From: Synanceia verrucosa
Taxonomy: Eukaryota > Chordata > Actinopteri > Perciformes > Synanceiidae
Length of the DNA: 64,000 nt
Assembly: GCA_029721515.1 (NCBI GenBank)
Contig: CM056559.1
Location: 24,335,565-24,399,564, forward strand
Direction: 5' to 3'
Numbering within the stretch: position 1 is the first letter of the stretch; every line of letters starts with the position of its first letter. This document shows positions 24,746 through 39,440 of the stretch, in pieces. Under the pieces are notes generated by a model that did no database searches, was not told the DNA's origin, and was given only the letters and a program-made list of their open reading frames with translations. The position numbers and the translations under genes are program-made.

Positions 24746-26799
24746 ATAGCATATATGCTCAACATTTTGGGGACCATAAGCAGATTTGCTTTCTTACCAA
24801 GAGGTAGATGAGAAGATTGGTACAACATTCATTTGTGTGTGTTAAACATGAAGTTACATCCAGAATCTTCGTTTATAGCATGAAGACTGGAAACATGTTT
24901 TTATTAATTAATGATTAACAAATGAGATATGTTAATTAGTGAGACTGAGAGGTGACAGACAGAGGACCTCCAAACTTTGTTCTCACTGAACGTTCAACAA
25001 GAAAGCTATAAGCACATTTTCCAAAAAGATCTTTTAAATGAATAAAGCCCACTGAAAGCAGCTACAGAAAATTGGATAGGAGTGTAACAGCACTTGTTAG
25101 ATTGTCGTGTTTTTAATGAGGCTAAAATGTTATAGTGTCCTGTCCATGATCCTGATTTGGACTATGGCTCATTACATTCATAAGTGTACTTAAAAAAACA
25201 TGTTAAATTTGAGAGCAAGCAAAGAGTTTTTGGTGCTACCATATTTCTAATCGCTGTAGATGTGTGCCACCATGGCAGGCAGCTCCGGCCCGTTCTGTGT
25301 TTGTGTTTGAGCCTGTCTTTGCATGTGTGTCTGCATGCATTTATGTGAGGACTCAGCTGTAAAAGGTCTTTAATTAGGATTGGTTGGCTCTTTGTATTCT
25401 GGGTATTCTCAGCTATTACAGAAGCAGACCTCCTGTGGGACAAGCGCTACTAAATTAGAAATGGAGAACAGCTTTTCTCTAAGATTTATTCAACCAATCC
25501 ATTTTTTCATCAAAGAGCAAAGGCATCAAATTTGCCCCTTTATGTTGTGCATCTTGTGCCCGTTCTAGCAGAAATATTTTTAATTACTCTCCAATAAAAG
25601 ACAATGTCTTCCAGTTAATTGCTACAACCTCTGTGCTCCATCAAGGTGGCATTCTGAATCATGACTAAGCAACAATGGAGTCACATGACTTTGCAATTTG
25701 CAAAACACTATTGCTCCATCTGACAAATGCTCTTTGATGGCTCTTGTTAATGTCATTCTTAATCGGCACATATCCCCGCTGGGTAGATGTTATGGGTGAA
25801 GGGGCTGTCAGCCATCTGTGGTTTGACAGCATCATCAGAAAAATGTCATGTGACTTGAGATGAGCTGTGTGTGAGACCATGGTAACAGTGGGAAGAACTT
25901 TTTTAAGGCACTGGATTTAATAACACTAAAATAAAATGTTTCTTTTTTTTAATTTCGGAATAGAAAAACTGAGTCGCCTATTGTATTTATTGTCTGTTGG
26001 TGCTTTTTCCTAACAGCAGGATTTAAGGCAGGTTGTGGTAAGATTTGCAATCACCATAAAATCCATTCATAAACTACTTTTAGACAAATACGTGACATAA
26101 TGACATGAAGCTTGCTCATACAGATTTGTTTTTTCAAACTGTTTCATGCTGTCAACAAGTAAATCCAGCTCTGAGTTGATCAGAGACCAGACCAGACACT
26201 TTCCTGCTGGCACAGACAGAATCATCTCGTAACTGTCTCGGCTCCTTCCAGTTGAAAAGGTAATACTCTCCATCAGTGCAGTCTGCTTTGCTCGGTGTGC
26301 CAGATCTAAATGGTTGAAATTCATGCCCACTCATAGCTCAGTGGTGTGATCTGTGTTGTGAAGGCTTCATGGCCCAAGATATTCTCGACCAATTTATTCA
26401 GGCGCTTGTTGAGATGAATACATAAATGGTACCATATTAATAAACTGAAACAGCTCCACTGACTTAAGATTTATGTCTTGTGGTAACACAAGTTTATTTA
26501 TTGAAGCTGCAACTTTTTTCAAAGTAAAATTTGTGTTTTTTTAATATTAACAGTAAATAGATATGATAAATTAGGAATTTGTGTTATCAGCCAGACTTTG
26601 GCTGCAAATTCCAATACGCAGAAGAAACAGAAAAAAAAAAATGTACTGAAATTCATGAAGAGTATATGATTTTCTCTTGAAAGTGGCCACTTTAGCATTC
26701 TTTTCATACAAGATAGTGAAAAGACGTATAAGGATATTCTATGTATCATTACTGTCATATTGATAAATACCCAAATCATACAAGTTTCATTTTGTTTAA
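24746..26799. other. No gene seen
   Basis: No supported coding region, RNA gene or recognised repeat was found in this stretch. Confidence 0.5.
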
Positions 26800-26893
26800 A
26801 TTTACTAAGGATCTGGATTCACTGTTGTATGTTGTACAGGGGAACACGTTTCCTTACTTTTCACATGATAATAAACATCTTGAATCTTGAATC
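26800..26893 (+). repeat. Possible LINE 3' tail
   Basis: The stretch ends in AATAAACATC followed by CTTGAATCTTGAATCTTG, a short tandem tail behind a polyadenylation-type signal. This is common at the 3' ends of fish LINE copies. No coding part is attached. Confidence 0.35.
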
Positions 26894-29800
26894 TTGTATG
26901 CTTTACATACATGGGTTGGTTTTAAACGGCTTTTTAGAATTTAGACTGTAGCTATAATAGATGGGTAAGTCTGATTTAATTGCAAAAAGTATATAAAACA
27001 GTAAGAAACATTGAAACATCTGCATTGTCTGATCCTTTTTGCTGCAGCTTGCCTGCATCTGGCATCTGTTTCTTCATCCCCAATACATGCAATACAGTTA
27101 ATTGTTCCAGCCTAAAACTGGATAAAAAACATCAAGATGGATAGCACATCAAGCATGACAAGCACTTCAGCTCTTTCCAATAAACCCTTGAGGATGCTAT
27201 GGTGATTTTGGATATATATAGTTCAGAAATAAACCATGTTATCTAAATGCAACTTTTCTGGACACAGATTTTCCTGGGAAATCAGAGAAAATGATGGAGG
27301 GATGACTGTCTACAGTGTCCACTGACTGTCACAGTCAGTCTTGTGTCATTCACCATGCACAGCATGACACTGACACTCAGTTTAGAGTAACTGTCTGTCT
27401 CCTCTGCTTGACCTGACAGCTGTATTGAAGCACAAGTGTAAAAAATGTTTTAATAATGGTAAATAACGGTTTTCTAGGTTAGAAAAAAGAAGAACAATAT
27501 CTGGTATACTCCCATTAAGAAGCTGTGGTTTAGTTTTAAAATAGAAAATTGACTGCTTGGTTCCATCCAACCAGACCACTGCTGTAAATCCTTGCTGAGG
27601 CTATAAACCCCCATGACACTATCATTATGTGGGCCAGAGCTCCAGCGCAATCACATTTTAAATTCAGTGATTCTTGTGACACCATGCATCCATTGACAAA
27701 GTCAGTTGGCCGAAGAAAATGACAGCCCAACTCTATTTTTCTAATAGTGGTCCTCCCATACTAACTGTAATTAATGGATAAAGCAGCTACAGCTGACAGC
27801 AGCCCTTTGATGCAGAGCTATCAGAATGTAATGTAATGTGCCCCTGCGGCTGAGTTTTTATAAGCCAGAGTTTTGATACAGTGAGCTAAGCTGAGGTTAA
27901 GGGGCTACTTTGGCCTTCTATCGCTGCAGGGAGTCTGTCTAATGACCACAATTTCACCCTCCACTCCATCCTAATCTCTCACGCCTATGATGATGATCAA
28001 CATATATAGTATTTCTCAAACATCTACCTCACAATGTTATGTTTTCCTTTTAAACCTACAGTCACAGCTCTCTCTCTGTCTCTGACAGCTATCAGTCACA
28101 TTCATGGGAGGTTATACTGTCTAAAATTCTGCACCAATTCTTCCCACCAGTTACAGGTTCTTACCTCTGTGCCTCTGTGCTAATAAAACTCTGAAAAGTG
28201 ACTGCAGGTTCTGGTGAGCGGGCCTGCATTTTGTTGTCTTTAGAAAGAACTGCAAAGCGTTAATTTATACATACATACTCAACATACATAATGTATTTAA
28301 TACCAGTAATTTAGTCAGAATATTATGCACCAAACTCAATTAATAATATTCTCTACCATCACTGCTGCAAGAGCATAATATGTTCAAAAAATGCTCTTGT
28401 TCTCGTCCAAAAACTTGAACTTGTAATGAACTTATTTAGCTCGTGTAAAATTCAAATTGTTTGCCTTCCACAGTTGCAGTATCATTTCTCTCTGCCAAGT
28501 AAAGCTTGGTCAGGCCTACCTAACCTGTCTAAGGAAAAACCTCAGTGATTCTTTTTTACCTTATATATCTATTTTTTACAGCGTTGAGCCTGGCACGTTT
28601 GCTGTGACAAACTAAACTAAGGACAGTAACACAGACTGTCAGGCAGCTGCCAGGAGAAAAAGCAAAGGGATATGGTGTCAAATGAATGGAAGAGAAAAAG
28701 GAAAGTGTGCTTATTTGATTCAGCTAGCATATTCCAGCATGGTCATTACTGCAGGCAATGCTCCTTTAATGAGCCACGCTCTGGGTTAGTACTAATGACT
28801 ACCCATGCTCTTTCAATGCAGAGCTGGTGTGCACTGTGCAGAAGGTTTTTCATTATTTTTAAATGAGTATCTGTGTAATGCAGCTACGCTGAGGCATTGT
28901 TATTTTGGAGGAGTTGACAGACTTGCGTGAAATTGTCTGAAATAATTTCAGATTTATGCATCAACATAATGTGGATGCACCACACAACTGGTTTTGTACA
29001 GTAGCGGTGCATGACTTAGCAAAGATATCCAGGAGAATAGATTATTGTATGAAGAGCTGAGATGAGAATGTAGTGGCCATTTTCAAAGGTCCCGAGCACA
29101 GAAAAATGACAAACTATAGGCAGAGGATATTGTGTTTGCATATACACACATGATGATTGAGGGGTTATCTTGTATGAGTCTTTAGAAAATCCTGCTCATA
29201 CTGCCTTTAATAATTATTTTTGCATGTTGCATGCAACACTGGCATATCAACTTGTTAACCTAAGTGCCAGGATGATTTACACATCCAGCAGTTCAAAATT
29301 CTCTGTAGATTCATGGCAATGAGTAAACCACTTTAATTTGACACATTGTTATCATAAAAATAATACACTGGAAGAGATCAGATTAGACACTTGATAGCCA
29401 TATCATTTTTGATGAATTTCAACTAAATTTTGTTCAGATCTGTTCAGTGTATATTGATGAAGCCACAGCTCTCTCTCTGTCTTAGTTTTCCAATGTAATC
29501 TTCCGTACAGTGGACATAGTATGGGACAAATGTGCCTTCTTGTAGCTTTAGGGTATAATCTGCCCACCATCCCCCCACAAGCATTACACGCCTGGGTTGT
29601 ATAGCTCATGGTCAGGCCTAGTTTTGCCTTGAGGGTAATCAATTTTTAAAAGAATATTCTAAAATGAATCAGTTGCCAGTGAAATGAGGCCAAGATATGA
29701 GCGATAAATGTAATGTTTCCTTGAAATGGTGAAGCCTTGAGGCTGCATTTTGGACCATTTGAGACAAGTGGTTTAGCCAAGAATGAGATAAAAGCCTGCA

Positions 29801-30085
29801 TAACTTTTTTAAGGTCAACACAGCATAAAAAGGCAGAAGAGATAGTTCCAGATAAAGAAATCAAGGCCTGGCAAGCACTATAATTTGAACAGCAGAACAA
29901 AGGTCTGTAACAAATGGGTTTAGAGGTACAAGCTTTCCATGACGAACATGCAAATAAGTGGAATGATGGATTATCTTAATGCATTAAACCCCACTTATAT
30001 GGTGTTCAAACAAAGAAAACATTAACCTGTCTGTAGTTACTATAAAGCTGCATGTCAAGCTTTTTCAGTCCTTATGTTGCAAAAG

Positions 30086-30142
<57 letters not shown>

Positions 30143-31439
30143 ATACGTCTACGTCCATGCTAATTAATTGGGACAGGAACCAAGGGAGAGTGGATCTCCA
30201 GCTGCTCTTCCCCGCCTCTGTACCCCTGGGTTAACACTCTCCTCTGAGACCAATACACATGCATGCACATGTACACACAAGAAAATGTGAAAAATAGAGA
30301 GACAGTGGGAGCGAGAGGGAATAAGACCGATAGAGTTTAGAAAAGGTAAAATGGGAGTCAAAAGTGGCATTTACAGCTCCACACAGACCACTGAACTTGC
30401 TGTCAGAATCTTATTGAGAAAACAGCCCCAGGATACCACTATAGGAGCTTGGTCCTGAATACAAAACTGTCCCTGCACACACAGTGATCAAATGACACTT
30501 AGACTTTGGGGTTTTTAGCCAGCTAAGATAACCATGTTGTCTTTTAGGACAGTTTATTAGATTCTAACAAATTTAAGATTGATATTACGTTAATTGGCTG
30601 ATCCTTTCAACTGAGCTAAACTGACACAGTTTATCTGCTCTTCTTCTGAGGGCAGAAGTCATTACCAGTTTTATTTTACACATCTTGGAAAAGGGTTGAC
30701 ACTGGACAACTCATCTGTTCCATGCTTCTGTCAGTCATGCTTTGGGCAACGTAGATCCAACTTTACAGCACACTGTCAGCCCGACACACCAGTGAGGTGG
30801 GTTTAACTAACAGAGACTGGGACTGGTGATTACTGAACAGTAAATCTGACAGCTCACACATCAGCTGACATAGCTGACATAGCTGACAGCTGTGGCTTAC
30901 ATCCAGGAAAAAATACAGGACAATGATTACTTGGAATACTTGACAATAACAGAACAATCATTCTAGATCAGGCTGAGAGATTGATTAAAAAAAGCATCCT
31001 GTTTCTTTAAAGAAAATACCTTCTGTACTGCGGCATCAAACTGCCTTTCCTCTTCCCCTGCTTGTGATCCAGCTTCTGCACAGATTAAGTTTTATTATTG
31101 AAACTCTTGAATCTCCAAAGTTAAAAGCATCAGAAACGTGAATACCAACTTTTGCCTCTCCCTGATGTTCGCAGCTAGCCACTTCCTGTATAGGCTGCCT
31201 CTCCTTGGTACAGTAGTAGTTTCGGAGAGAAGTGTTATTAATGTTAACATGCAGTGATAAAAGATAAAATTCTTTACTATGATAACTAAAGATTGTTGAC
31301 ATAATTGATTGGCATTTCCTCTTCATACCTGGGGATATTTCGTCATGGCTTCAACTTTAATTCAAAGTTGTTTGGATAGATGACCCATAAAGTGTTTGGA
31401 TGTCTCTCTATATGCACCTGATGGGTCACAAGGACACTT
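26894..31439. other. Gene-poor stretch with a TG microsatellite
   Basis: Apart from the TG tract at 30090-30141 and a short CAGCTGACATAG tandem near 30860, I see no structured feature or gene. Confidence 0.5.
30090..30141. repeat. (TG)n microsatellite, about 26 units
   Basis: This is an uninterrupted TG run in the intergenic region. Short open frames crossing it are artefacts of the repeat. Confidence 0.95.
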
Positions 31440-31740
31440 GTCATACACTCTGTTGGCTTCCCCTATCACTGTTTTGCTGACGATACCTAGCTATTCTTGT
31501 TATTTGTCACCATCTTACGCACACCACTGTTTGCATGACCCATATCCCAGGGTAGATGCCACGGCACAAGCACAACCATTAATAATAACAGTGGCTTGAA
31601 GTCAGTTGTGGAAGCTAACCTAAGTGTGACCCTAGATGACAAACTGTCACTCCCAGCAAACAGTGAAGCAGTAGAGTAGAAGGTTGTGGCCCAGTTATTC
31701 ATCCAGGCAGAAACTCAACTGCAGCTAATCTAATGTGCAC
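31440..31740 (+). pseudogene. Non-LTR retrotransposon (LINE) reverse-transcriptase remnant
   Basis: The plus strand encodes HCFADDT then an in-frame stop then LFL at about 31467-31500, which is the (Y/F)ADD catalytic motif of reverse transcriptases. Further on, SVTLDDKLSLPANS at about 31625-31665 matches the region after the catalytic motif in L2/CR1-type LINEs. The sequence between these is too short and there are several stops, so the copy is dead and internally deleted. Confidence 0.5.
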
Positions 31741-34700
31741 ATGATGAAATAAAGAAATGTCATACAAATGATATATATACGATAATCTGCCTATAATGTA
31801 TTAAAAATGCGAACAAGTTATTACATTTTATGCAAGAAGGTCATAAAGATTTGTACTTTAATTAATTTCTTTAATAACCAACCCACTAATGTGTACTTCT
31901 AAAAATGTGGATATGAAATGGAATTCATATCCATCAAGACAGATTTATTAAACAAGAGAAATAGCAGGGCAAATCCAGAAAATTATGTTATGATACTGAT
32001 TAGCTAAAGACAAGTAGAGCACTTATTAGTGCTTCCCCTGAATTATTCTATTGAAGTAATAAATTCCATGAATTTGTTAAAAATACAAATGCAGGTCCTC
32101 AGGATTCACTCGCTCCAGACCAGAAACAGAAAGCCATCACTGACCCAGAGTCACACCATAAGCAGAAGCTGTTTTGTAGACACCCAAAACATGATTTATT
32201 GTTGCCTTGCTTCTGGTCATGGTCATGCTGGGCAAAACTAATGCATTACATTACAGATCATTTAGATCTTATTCACTAACTTATTTTTTTTAAATCACTG
32301 TATATAAAGCAGAGCTGGCTTATGGTTTTATTTAAATTGGAGCCTTGCGACAACAAGGTTTATAGATTTCTATCTCATGTACAAATATAAACAATCTCTT
32401 GCAAAGGTCTTTTTCATTGCTACGAGCCAGCTTTATTTAAGGGACAGCAAATCAAGGTCCTGGCCCTCATCTGCTCACGACAGCACTTTTTCTCCCTCTT
32501 GAACAGGGTGAAATAAATTCAGATGATATGGTGTATTTTAAATAATCTTTAAGGGAGGTTGTATAAAGCTGGAGAATGGATTACTAAATGTGTGTAGCCC
32601 TCACTCTACTGAGAATATCGATGTTACCCGCTGGACCCTGACTCTTATTTAATCATGTTTGGCTCAGACTATGGTTTCTGCCTTTCCTCTGGTTCTTGCC
32701 TAACAGTATAGGGGGAAATGCTGTATATGATCCACGTAAACACAAACTGTGGCTTTTGGTATAAATAAAACAAAAAAAGCTACAGAGCTGCACTGACTTG
32801 GAAGGAGTACAGTCTTTTCCTTTACTTCCTGTGCCTTTAATGGAACAGGCTAAAAAGTGGGTTAAGTTCACAGAAATCAGCAAATAGGGCCAGTAGAGGA
32901 GCTCCACTGCTTCTAATGACAGCATCATCTATCACTGTCATTTAGGGGTTCATGGAGAAGAAGGCTTGAATCACTCTCAAGTTAGCCCCAGATGGCAGAA
33001 ACTGAGTTTACGGTGAAAGTCTTGTTCTCCATGTGCAAACTTAGGAACATGGCGAATAAATAGTGTACATAGAGACAGTGGCTGTTATGATAGCCACATA
33101 ATGCAAATATTCTACAGAAGCTGTTGGTTGTTCCGCAGTAAAAGGCAGACAGTATTTCTGATGACTTCAAGAACTAAAATGTCAATCACAAACACCGTAT
33201 AATAGCTGTATACAAAATAGACACTCCCATTACCATGACAGTGCTGACAAGTGGATTTTGTAGAAGAGCTATTTTGCCCCACACAGAGAATTTGCTTATG
33301 AATATCATTTAGACAGGGGCATTATGAAACCCTACACTTCTGGTGGTATTTTTACATTGTTTTATCTGGTCTTTACTGAAGCCTCTGTATTACAAGCAGA
33401 CAGGGAGAGGGAGAATGAGAGAATTGACCTCTTGATAATGTGGGTGGGCATTACCACATCGAGAGGTGGTTGACAGGTGCGAAAAGGCTTCAGCTTACTC
33501 CAAAAAAGTCGATTGGATCCTGAAAAAGCTACGACACATTATGATGTAAGTGCACATTATAAGCAAAAAATATTTTCCATAAGAGTGCGATGTGCCGCTC
33601 AATTATACAAAGCAGATCACAGTCTATTTCAGAGAGAAAGATCGAGGCACAGGCAGGAAAAGACAATGCTTGCCTCAAGCTTACAATATCAGCATGCATG
33701 CAGTCTTTTATTTATCTGTGTATAACAATAACAGTAAGATCCCGAGCCGCACGACAGACCCATCATCACTCTTCTCCAAGCATTCGTCTGGATTTACAGT
33801 CAACACGACCTGATGAGTGAAGTGCTCCCATGTGTCAACAAACAATTTTACTGAAGAACAAATACTTTGTGTGTGCCATAAAGGAACAAGAAACATAAGG
33901 GACTGTCTCTTTTGTACCCTGCTGGTGTCACCTCAGAAGTCACATGGAAATGTGGTATTCATTTATGTAACAAAATGAGAACAAATTAGAAAAGAGGTCA
34001 ATAAGGCACAGCTTGTTTGCTGATGGCAATATCCAGCTATTCTGCTATCTGTAATGAGTGGCAGTGATATTGCATAAAACCACAGATAAACAGTGCAAAT
34101 CGAACATTACATCCATCTCTCTTTCTCCATCTCCCCTTTCAAGAGTGAGGAGGAGGCAACGTCTGTCCTTAAATAACACAATATGTACTCCAGTGTTAAA
34201 GTTACATCGACTATTGTGGAGGTAGAAGGCCTGAACGTCGGATGAACTCAAATGTGGCTTGGGAGCTCAGAATATTATAGCTGATGTTGTGGAGTCTCTA
34301 CTCTTATGTCTGCTTCTGATTTTTTTACTGCACAGGGGAAGTCTTCATATATTAGACTAAATTTAAGGTTTCCTGGTATTACATCAATAAAACTATCAAA
34401 ATTTACACACAAATCAATAAGTATATTCAGAGGTGGTGATCTAATGCCCCATACACTTGTTAAAATTTGATATTAAATGTTAGAAATAACAGGTTTTCTG
34501 CACTCCTTCCTGCTCTTCTCACAAGTTTGAAGTGGGCAAGGCTGTGGCAAGACCCCAAGATGGAGCCTCTTCTTTCCAATGACAACTGCTCGCTTGGCGC
34601 ATACACCAAAAAAGTTTGAAAGCTTCCTGATTTATTCTAGGCTAGAGAGAAGTTTTACAAATATAAAATCGCCATGGATCAAAAATATATTATAAAGTTA

Positions 34701-37700
34701 TAACTGGACTTGGGGTGGTAAAAAATATTTAAGGGGCCACAGGGATTTTCACTGCAATACCACAAGTGGCCGCTGAAATAAACTTGAAGCAAGACAAAGC
34801 TGCAACACCGTATTCAATCTTATTATACATTCAGGTTGACTGGAAATCAGGCTGCAACTTTTTCATATTAAATATTTTCTCTATAGTACATTATATATGT
34901 GAGCATTGTGCAGTCTGAAGAGATGCATGCATTTAAAGGTGAGTATGTCCAGTAAGCTCAGTCTTGCTATTTCGTACACATACAGGTATTTCTTGCTTAC
35001 AACGTCCACATACTATGCAGTGTAGTGAAGTGTAGTTTTATGCAGGAACATGCTCAATTCTTGTTCTTATAGTATGAATAGTAAGTTAGTATGCAATTTT
35101 GAACAGAGTCTACCAGTATCACCCATACTGTCCTGATGAAGCAGATGATGGAGAAACTTATTAAATAAATAATTGTCTGTTTCTGTGTTTAGTGCTGTTC
35201 AGCATCAGAGGGAACATGAACTCTATGCCCCCACATCACTAACACACACACACACCACTCTGCCTAGTGTGAGGTCCTTTGCTATCTCCAGTGACACAAA
35301 AGAAATTAAAATACCGGGTCGTGTGTTATGGAGGAACAGTACACACTGCCGCCTCCAGACATCCAGTCCTCGAGGACAAGCAGACAGATGTACCAACAGA
35401 CTGACAGACATGGTGGTGCCAAGATAAAAACTCCACCCTCTTTGGCACAACAGAAGGAGGACAGGATTGTCTAGTCATGTGTAGAGCGGGATAACTGCCT
35501 TATGTGGCTTATAGCAATACAAACAGCCCGGATATCTGCGCAAATATATCCAGTATACATCCAAACACAAACATACTCATTATGATTTGTATTCTGTATG
35601 TTATGTGGGGTTCACCTAGGAAATCAGCTTCAGGTATATTCTCTGACCTCCACCTCCTGTTCTCAAAATATGTTGTGTCACTGCCTCATCAGACAGATTA
35701 TCAGCAAATGTCTTTGTTATAGCATTTATTAAAAGAGATGAAAACATAACCTCCACAAACCATGATAACAAAAAAAATGTCAATCAATCCCACATTTACA
35801 TCAGTCCAGTTCACGTCAAAAAAAAACAAATACTGATGTCATAGAAAATGTCCCTTTGGCTGCCAGTGAGGAAACGATGACGCTGTGTTAGCCTTTAAAT
35901 CAGCTGAGTTGGCTGACCTTTTGGGCTGCACAGCAGATACATGGAACTGCTTAGCATAAAGTGGTGCGAATTAGTCCTTTTCTATTTTTTTCTTTACTCC
36001 GTTGCTCTTTCCGACAGTTGTCCTTTCCTGCTACGAATGAAAACATACATTACACACTGCTTTTTTCAGCCCAAATCCTTTGAGGGGAGAATTGGATGGA
36101 AATCATACTGAACGTCACATGGAGGCAGTGCCCACATGATAGTCAGGATGGGGAGGTTTATCAAGGAAAAAACAGAACTAGCAAAACTCACATTGGAGGA
36201 AAGCAGCTTATCTTTTTCTCTCTCTCCCTCACTCTTCTTATTTCCTACTCATTCTCCCAGTTCCCATGGTGGTGGTGTGTTTTCATGAGCACCTGACTCA
36301 CAGCAGCAGCTCTCTGGGCAGTGGGGGAGTTCAGTGAGCCAAGCCAGATGCCCTCTCTCTGGGTAGCTGGCTGCACACAGTACTGTACCTCTTCTGCCTC
36401 TTCCCACACAAACTGTCCACTGGACTCCTTACACACACTCAGCGTAACATGACAATATGTGTCTCAGTGGCGTCACTCTTCCTAAAATATTCTTTGGATT
36501 ATTTATTTTCTTATTTATCCAAAAAAATGCAGACAAATAAAGTTGTATGAGTATGATTTAAATAAGCATATATATAAATATGGTCCTCTTTAGAGGCAAA
36601 ATTGCATGCTAAAAGGCTCCCCTGTTTTCGTAAAACATGCAAAACTGCCCTGTTGGCTGGTTAAAACGTAATTAAGTGCCCTCTTGGGGGGCAAAAATGC
36701 ACCATTTTTGTTTTTGCTACAATGGCTATACAGTATATGTGCTCTCTTTTTTGGCTTGTGGTATCTTAAATTAATTGTTCCACCTTCTAATCCCCTTTGT
36801 GCAGCACTCACTTACATAAAATATTCACCTTTGATGTTTTTTTTCTGTGAAATAGAAATGTGTAAAATGAATACTATTGCAGAGTGTGCAACATTGTCAT
36901 GTGATCTAGTGTGTGAGAGGATGGTGACTAAAAAAACAGTTTTCAAGTAAGATGCTGCACTGGCAGGCTGAGAGCAGAGAGCAGATGGCATAATGAGATA
37001 TACTGTAATAACACTGTCAGTGCTTCTGCCTGCATGTGTCTGCACTTACACAGTGATGCAGCAATCATCACAGGTCATGTGTGTAGAATTTAACCAATGC
37101 ATTCAGGGGCATGGTGTACTGGGAGTCCACCTGGAAGTTCAAAGCAATGCATTACAAATAACTTATTATTAAGTGCAGCCACAGGCTCATTTGGTCATGA
37201 TAACATGCATAAATAGTTTTGTAGGGCTCAGTTGGCACATCACAGTGTGACTGGGACAAGGGTTAGGAGTTTAATTCACAGAGGTTAAAATGAAGCACAC
37301 TCACTGTACCATAAGGTGCTTTTCTTGACAGTGCTGTACATGACATGTCCCTTCTGTAGCATACTGAAGCACACAAGTGGACACTGGGGTTCAAAGGTGT
37401 GCTTACAGTACAATAGATGCTCCTGAAAAGTCTGGCCTGATTTTCAGTTGCCATATAAACAGCCCGCACATTCACACAAATCCTGTTCAATTATGTAACT
37501 CCCTGTTGTGTTAGGGAAGTGATCACAGTCCATCAGGTATATTATGACTGGGCTCTTCCTTCAACACTTTCCCTGTGTTGTTGGGAAGACAGATGTGAAA
37601 GTACAGCTAATTTATATATAATAAAAAGCACTTACACTGTTTGAGAATATCTATGTGTGTGTAGGGGGGGTTACAGTATGAGACAATACCCACATGCATA

Positions 37701-39350
37701 ATGAATACCTCTCAGAACTGAAGTGACGAGCATTAAATGGGCTTTGTTTGTCAGATAATTCCAGTGAGCTGAACATGAGGGTAGGCGTACAATTGTGGTC
37801 TCTACCCTGCTGCAAACAGGATTGCCCTCCATATCAGCAACATGCAGGCAAAACAAGCAGATTTAGGCAGAACACAGCACACAGCTGAGCTAATGTACAA
37901 TAGCAAAATTACTACATTAGTACATTAGTAAAAACACCCTCTTTGTAGCATTGAGTTCTCCGAGTAGCAGACACTGGCACAGTCCTTCATCTTTCTTACA
38001 GTCTGACCTTGAGGAGGTCTACAGGTGAACAACACTTTACACACCTTAAGAACACACCAGAATATATGTGCTGGTGGTAGTAGTAGTAGTGTTACAGCAT
38101 TTACTGTACATCCTTAAGCATAACAAATGTCTGCTGTCATCCTGATCTGAGCTGAGGAGCCCTGGACACTGTACCACCATGTGCGTGAGCTTAATTCACA
38201 AATGCCAAGGGCACAACTCCATTCATGTCACAGCTAATAGAAGTCCATGCGTACAGAACAGTAGAAACCATCATTAACATCTGTCGCTAGTGGCAAATGT
38301 GTGTTAGTCTCACTTATTAGCATTGTGTAATTTACTGCTCTTCCAGATGTTCTGTACTGTACATGTACATGTGTTCCCTCACACATGTGCTTGTGCTAGT
38401 TTTGCTGTTACCATTACCCGAGGCACTTTAAGATGGGCTGCTGCATGACTGCACCATGTGCAGTGCAGTAGATTACGCTCTGTATAATAAGCCTGCAGCA
38501 GCTGCTGTCTGCCATCTAGTGGTGTACAGTGACATCAAACAGCACCTTAACGCAGGTACACACAGGTCAATTAATGCGAGGCGTAATACATATTTTGATT
38601 TACTTTTAATTAAAAATTCATTTCATTCTGTACATTAAAAATATCCAGTGGTACCATTTACTGGTATTTTTTCCTGACAAACAACAACAAAAAATCAATA
38701 AAGATGAAATAAATTAAAAACCCAAAACAATTTTACGTACAGCTCTGAAAAATCTGCAAAATACAAGTTGTATTTCCAGTCCAATAAATCTAAAAGTGAA
38801 ATGAACTTAATCCTTTGTAAATCATTTTTTTTTTCCATTCAGTGAAACTAAAATGAACATTGAAGGTGAAATTCACAAAAAAGACTCATGCTTAACAGCA
38901 TGTTTGGTTCCTATAATGTGGTAGTTATTAGCCTACGTCATCACATGGCCTGAAAATCACCATCAAAGCACCGGAATTATTCAAAAACCAGACATAACCT
39001 GACAGGATTTTGCTTTTCACAAACCAGACAACTGGATTGCCACATAGCTCAAATAACGAGTGCCCTGCATACTCATTTTGAAAATTGTGATTCAAAACGC
39101 ACAAAAATGATGCAACTTTAACTTGACAAATTGAAGCAAAGCCATTTCAAAAGCAGTTCAATCACTTTTCATGTCTTTCAGTTTGACAGAATGTAAGGCG
39201 GATGGAGGATAAGCGTTCTTCAGACCTAGACCTGTGAACTTAATGCACATGTTATGTATCCCGCTGCAGAAGGCACATTAAGATCTGGTTTGGATGGGGT
39301 TACCCGAACCAAAGTCAAATTAGATTTGGCGTTAAATCATTTTGTGTGTA
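31741..39350. other. Gene-poor stretch between kcnj5 and st3gal4
   Basis: The right end must hold the 3' untranslated region of st3gal4 (minus strand), but I cannot place its polyadenylation site. Stretches at about 34500-34790 and 34930-35110 look like old dispersed repeats, unproven here. No open frame in this region resembles a protein family. Confidence 0.5.
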
Positions 39351-39440
39351 TCATAAATGTGGGTGCAAGTACAAAATGGCTCCAGAATCCTCGAGTCTTT
39401 TTAAGGCTTCAGCTTCATGGTTGAGGTCATGATAAGAATT
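39351..39440 (-). CDS. st3gal4: st3gal4 last coding exon
   Basis: The acceptor is TCATCTGCAG on the minus strand. The exon encodes the last 29 residues, including HDLNHEAEALKRLEDSGAI, which carries the VS sialylmotif histidine and glutamate. It ends PHL at a TGA stop. Confidence 0.9.
   Translation of the reverse strand, partial: NSYHDLNHEAEALKRLEDSGAILYLHPHL

Noticed and set aside
37020..37500. Possible gene on the minus strand from several short frames
   Set aside because: The frames are short and unconnected by good splice sites, with no recognisable domain.
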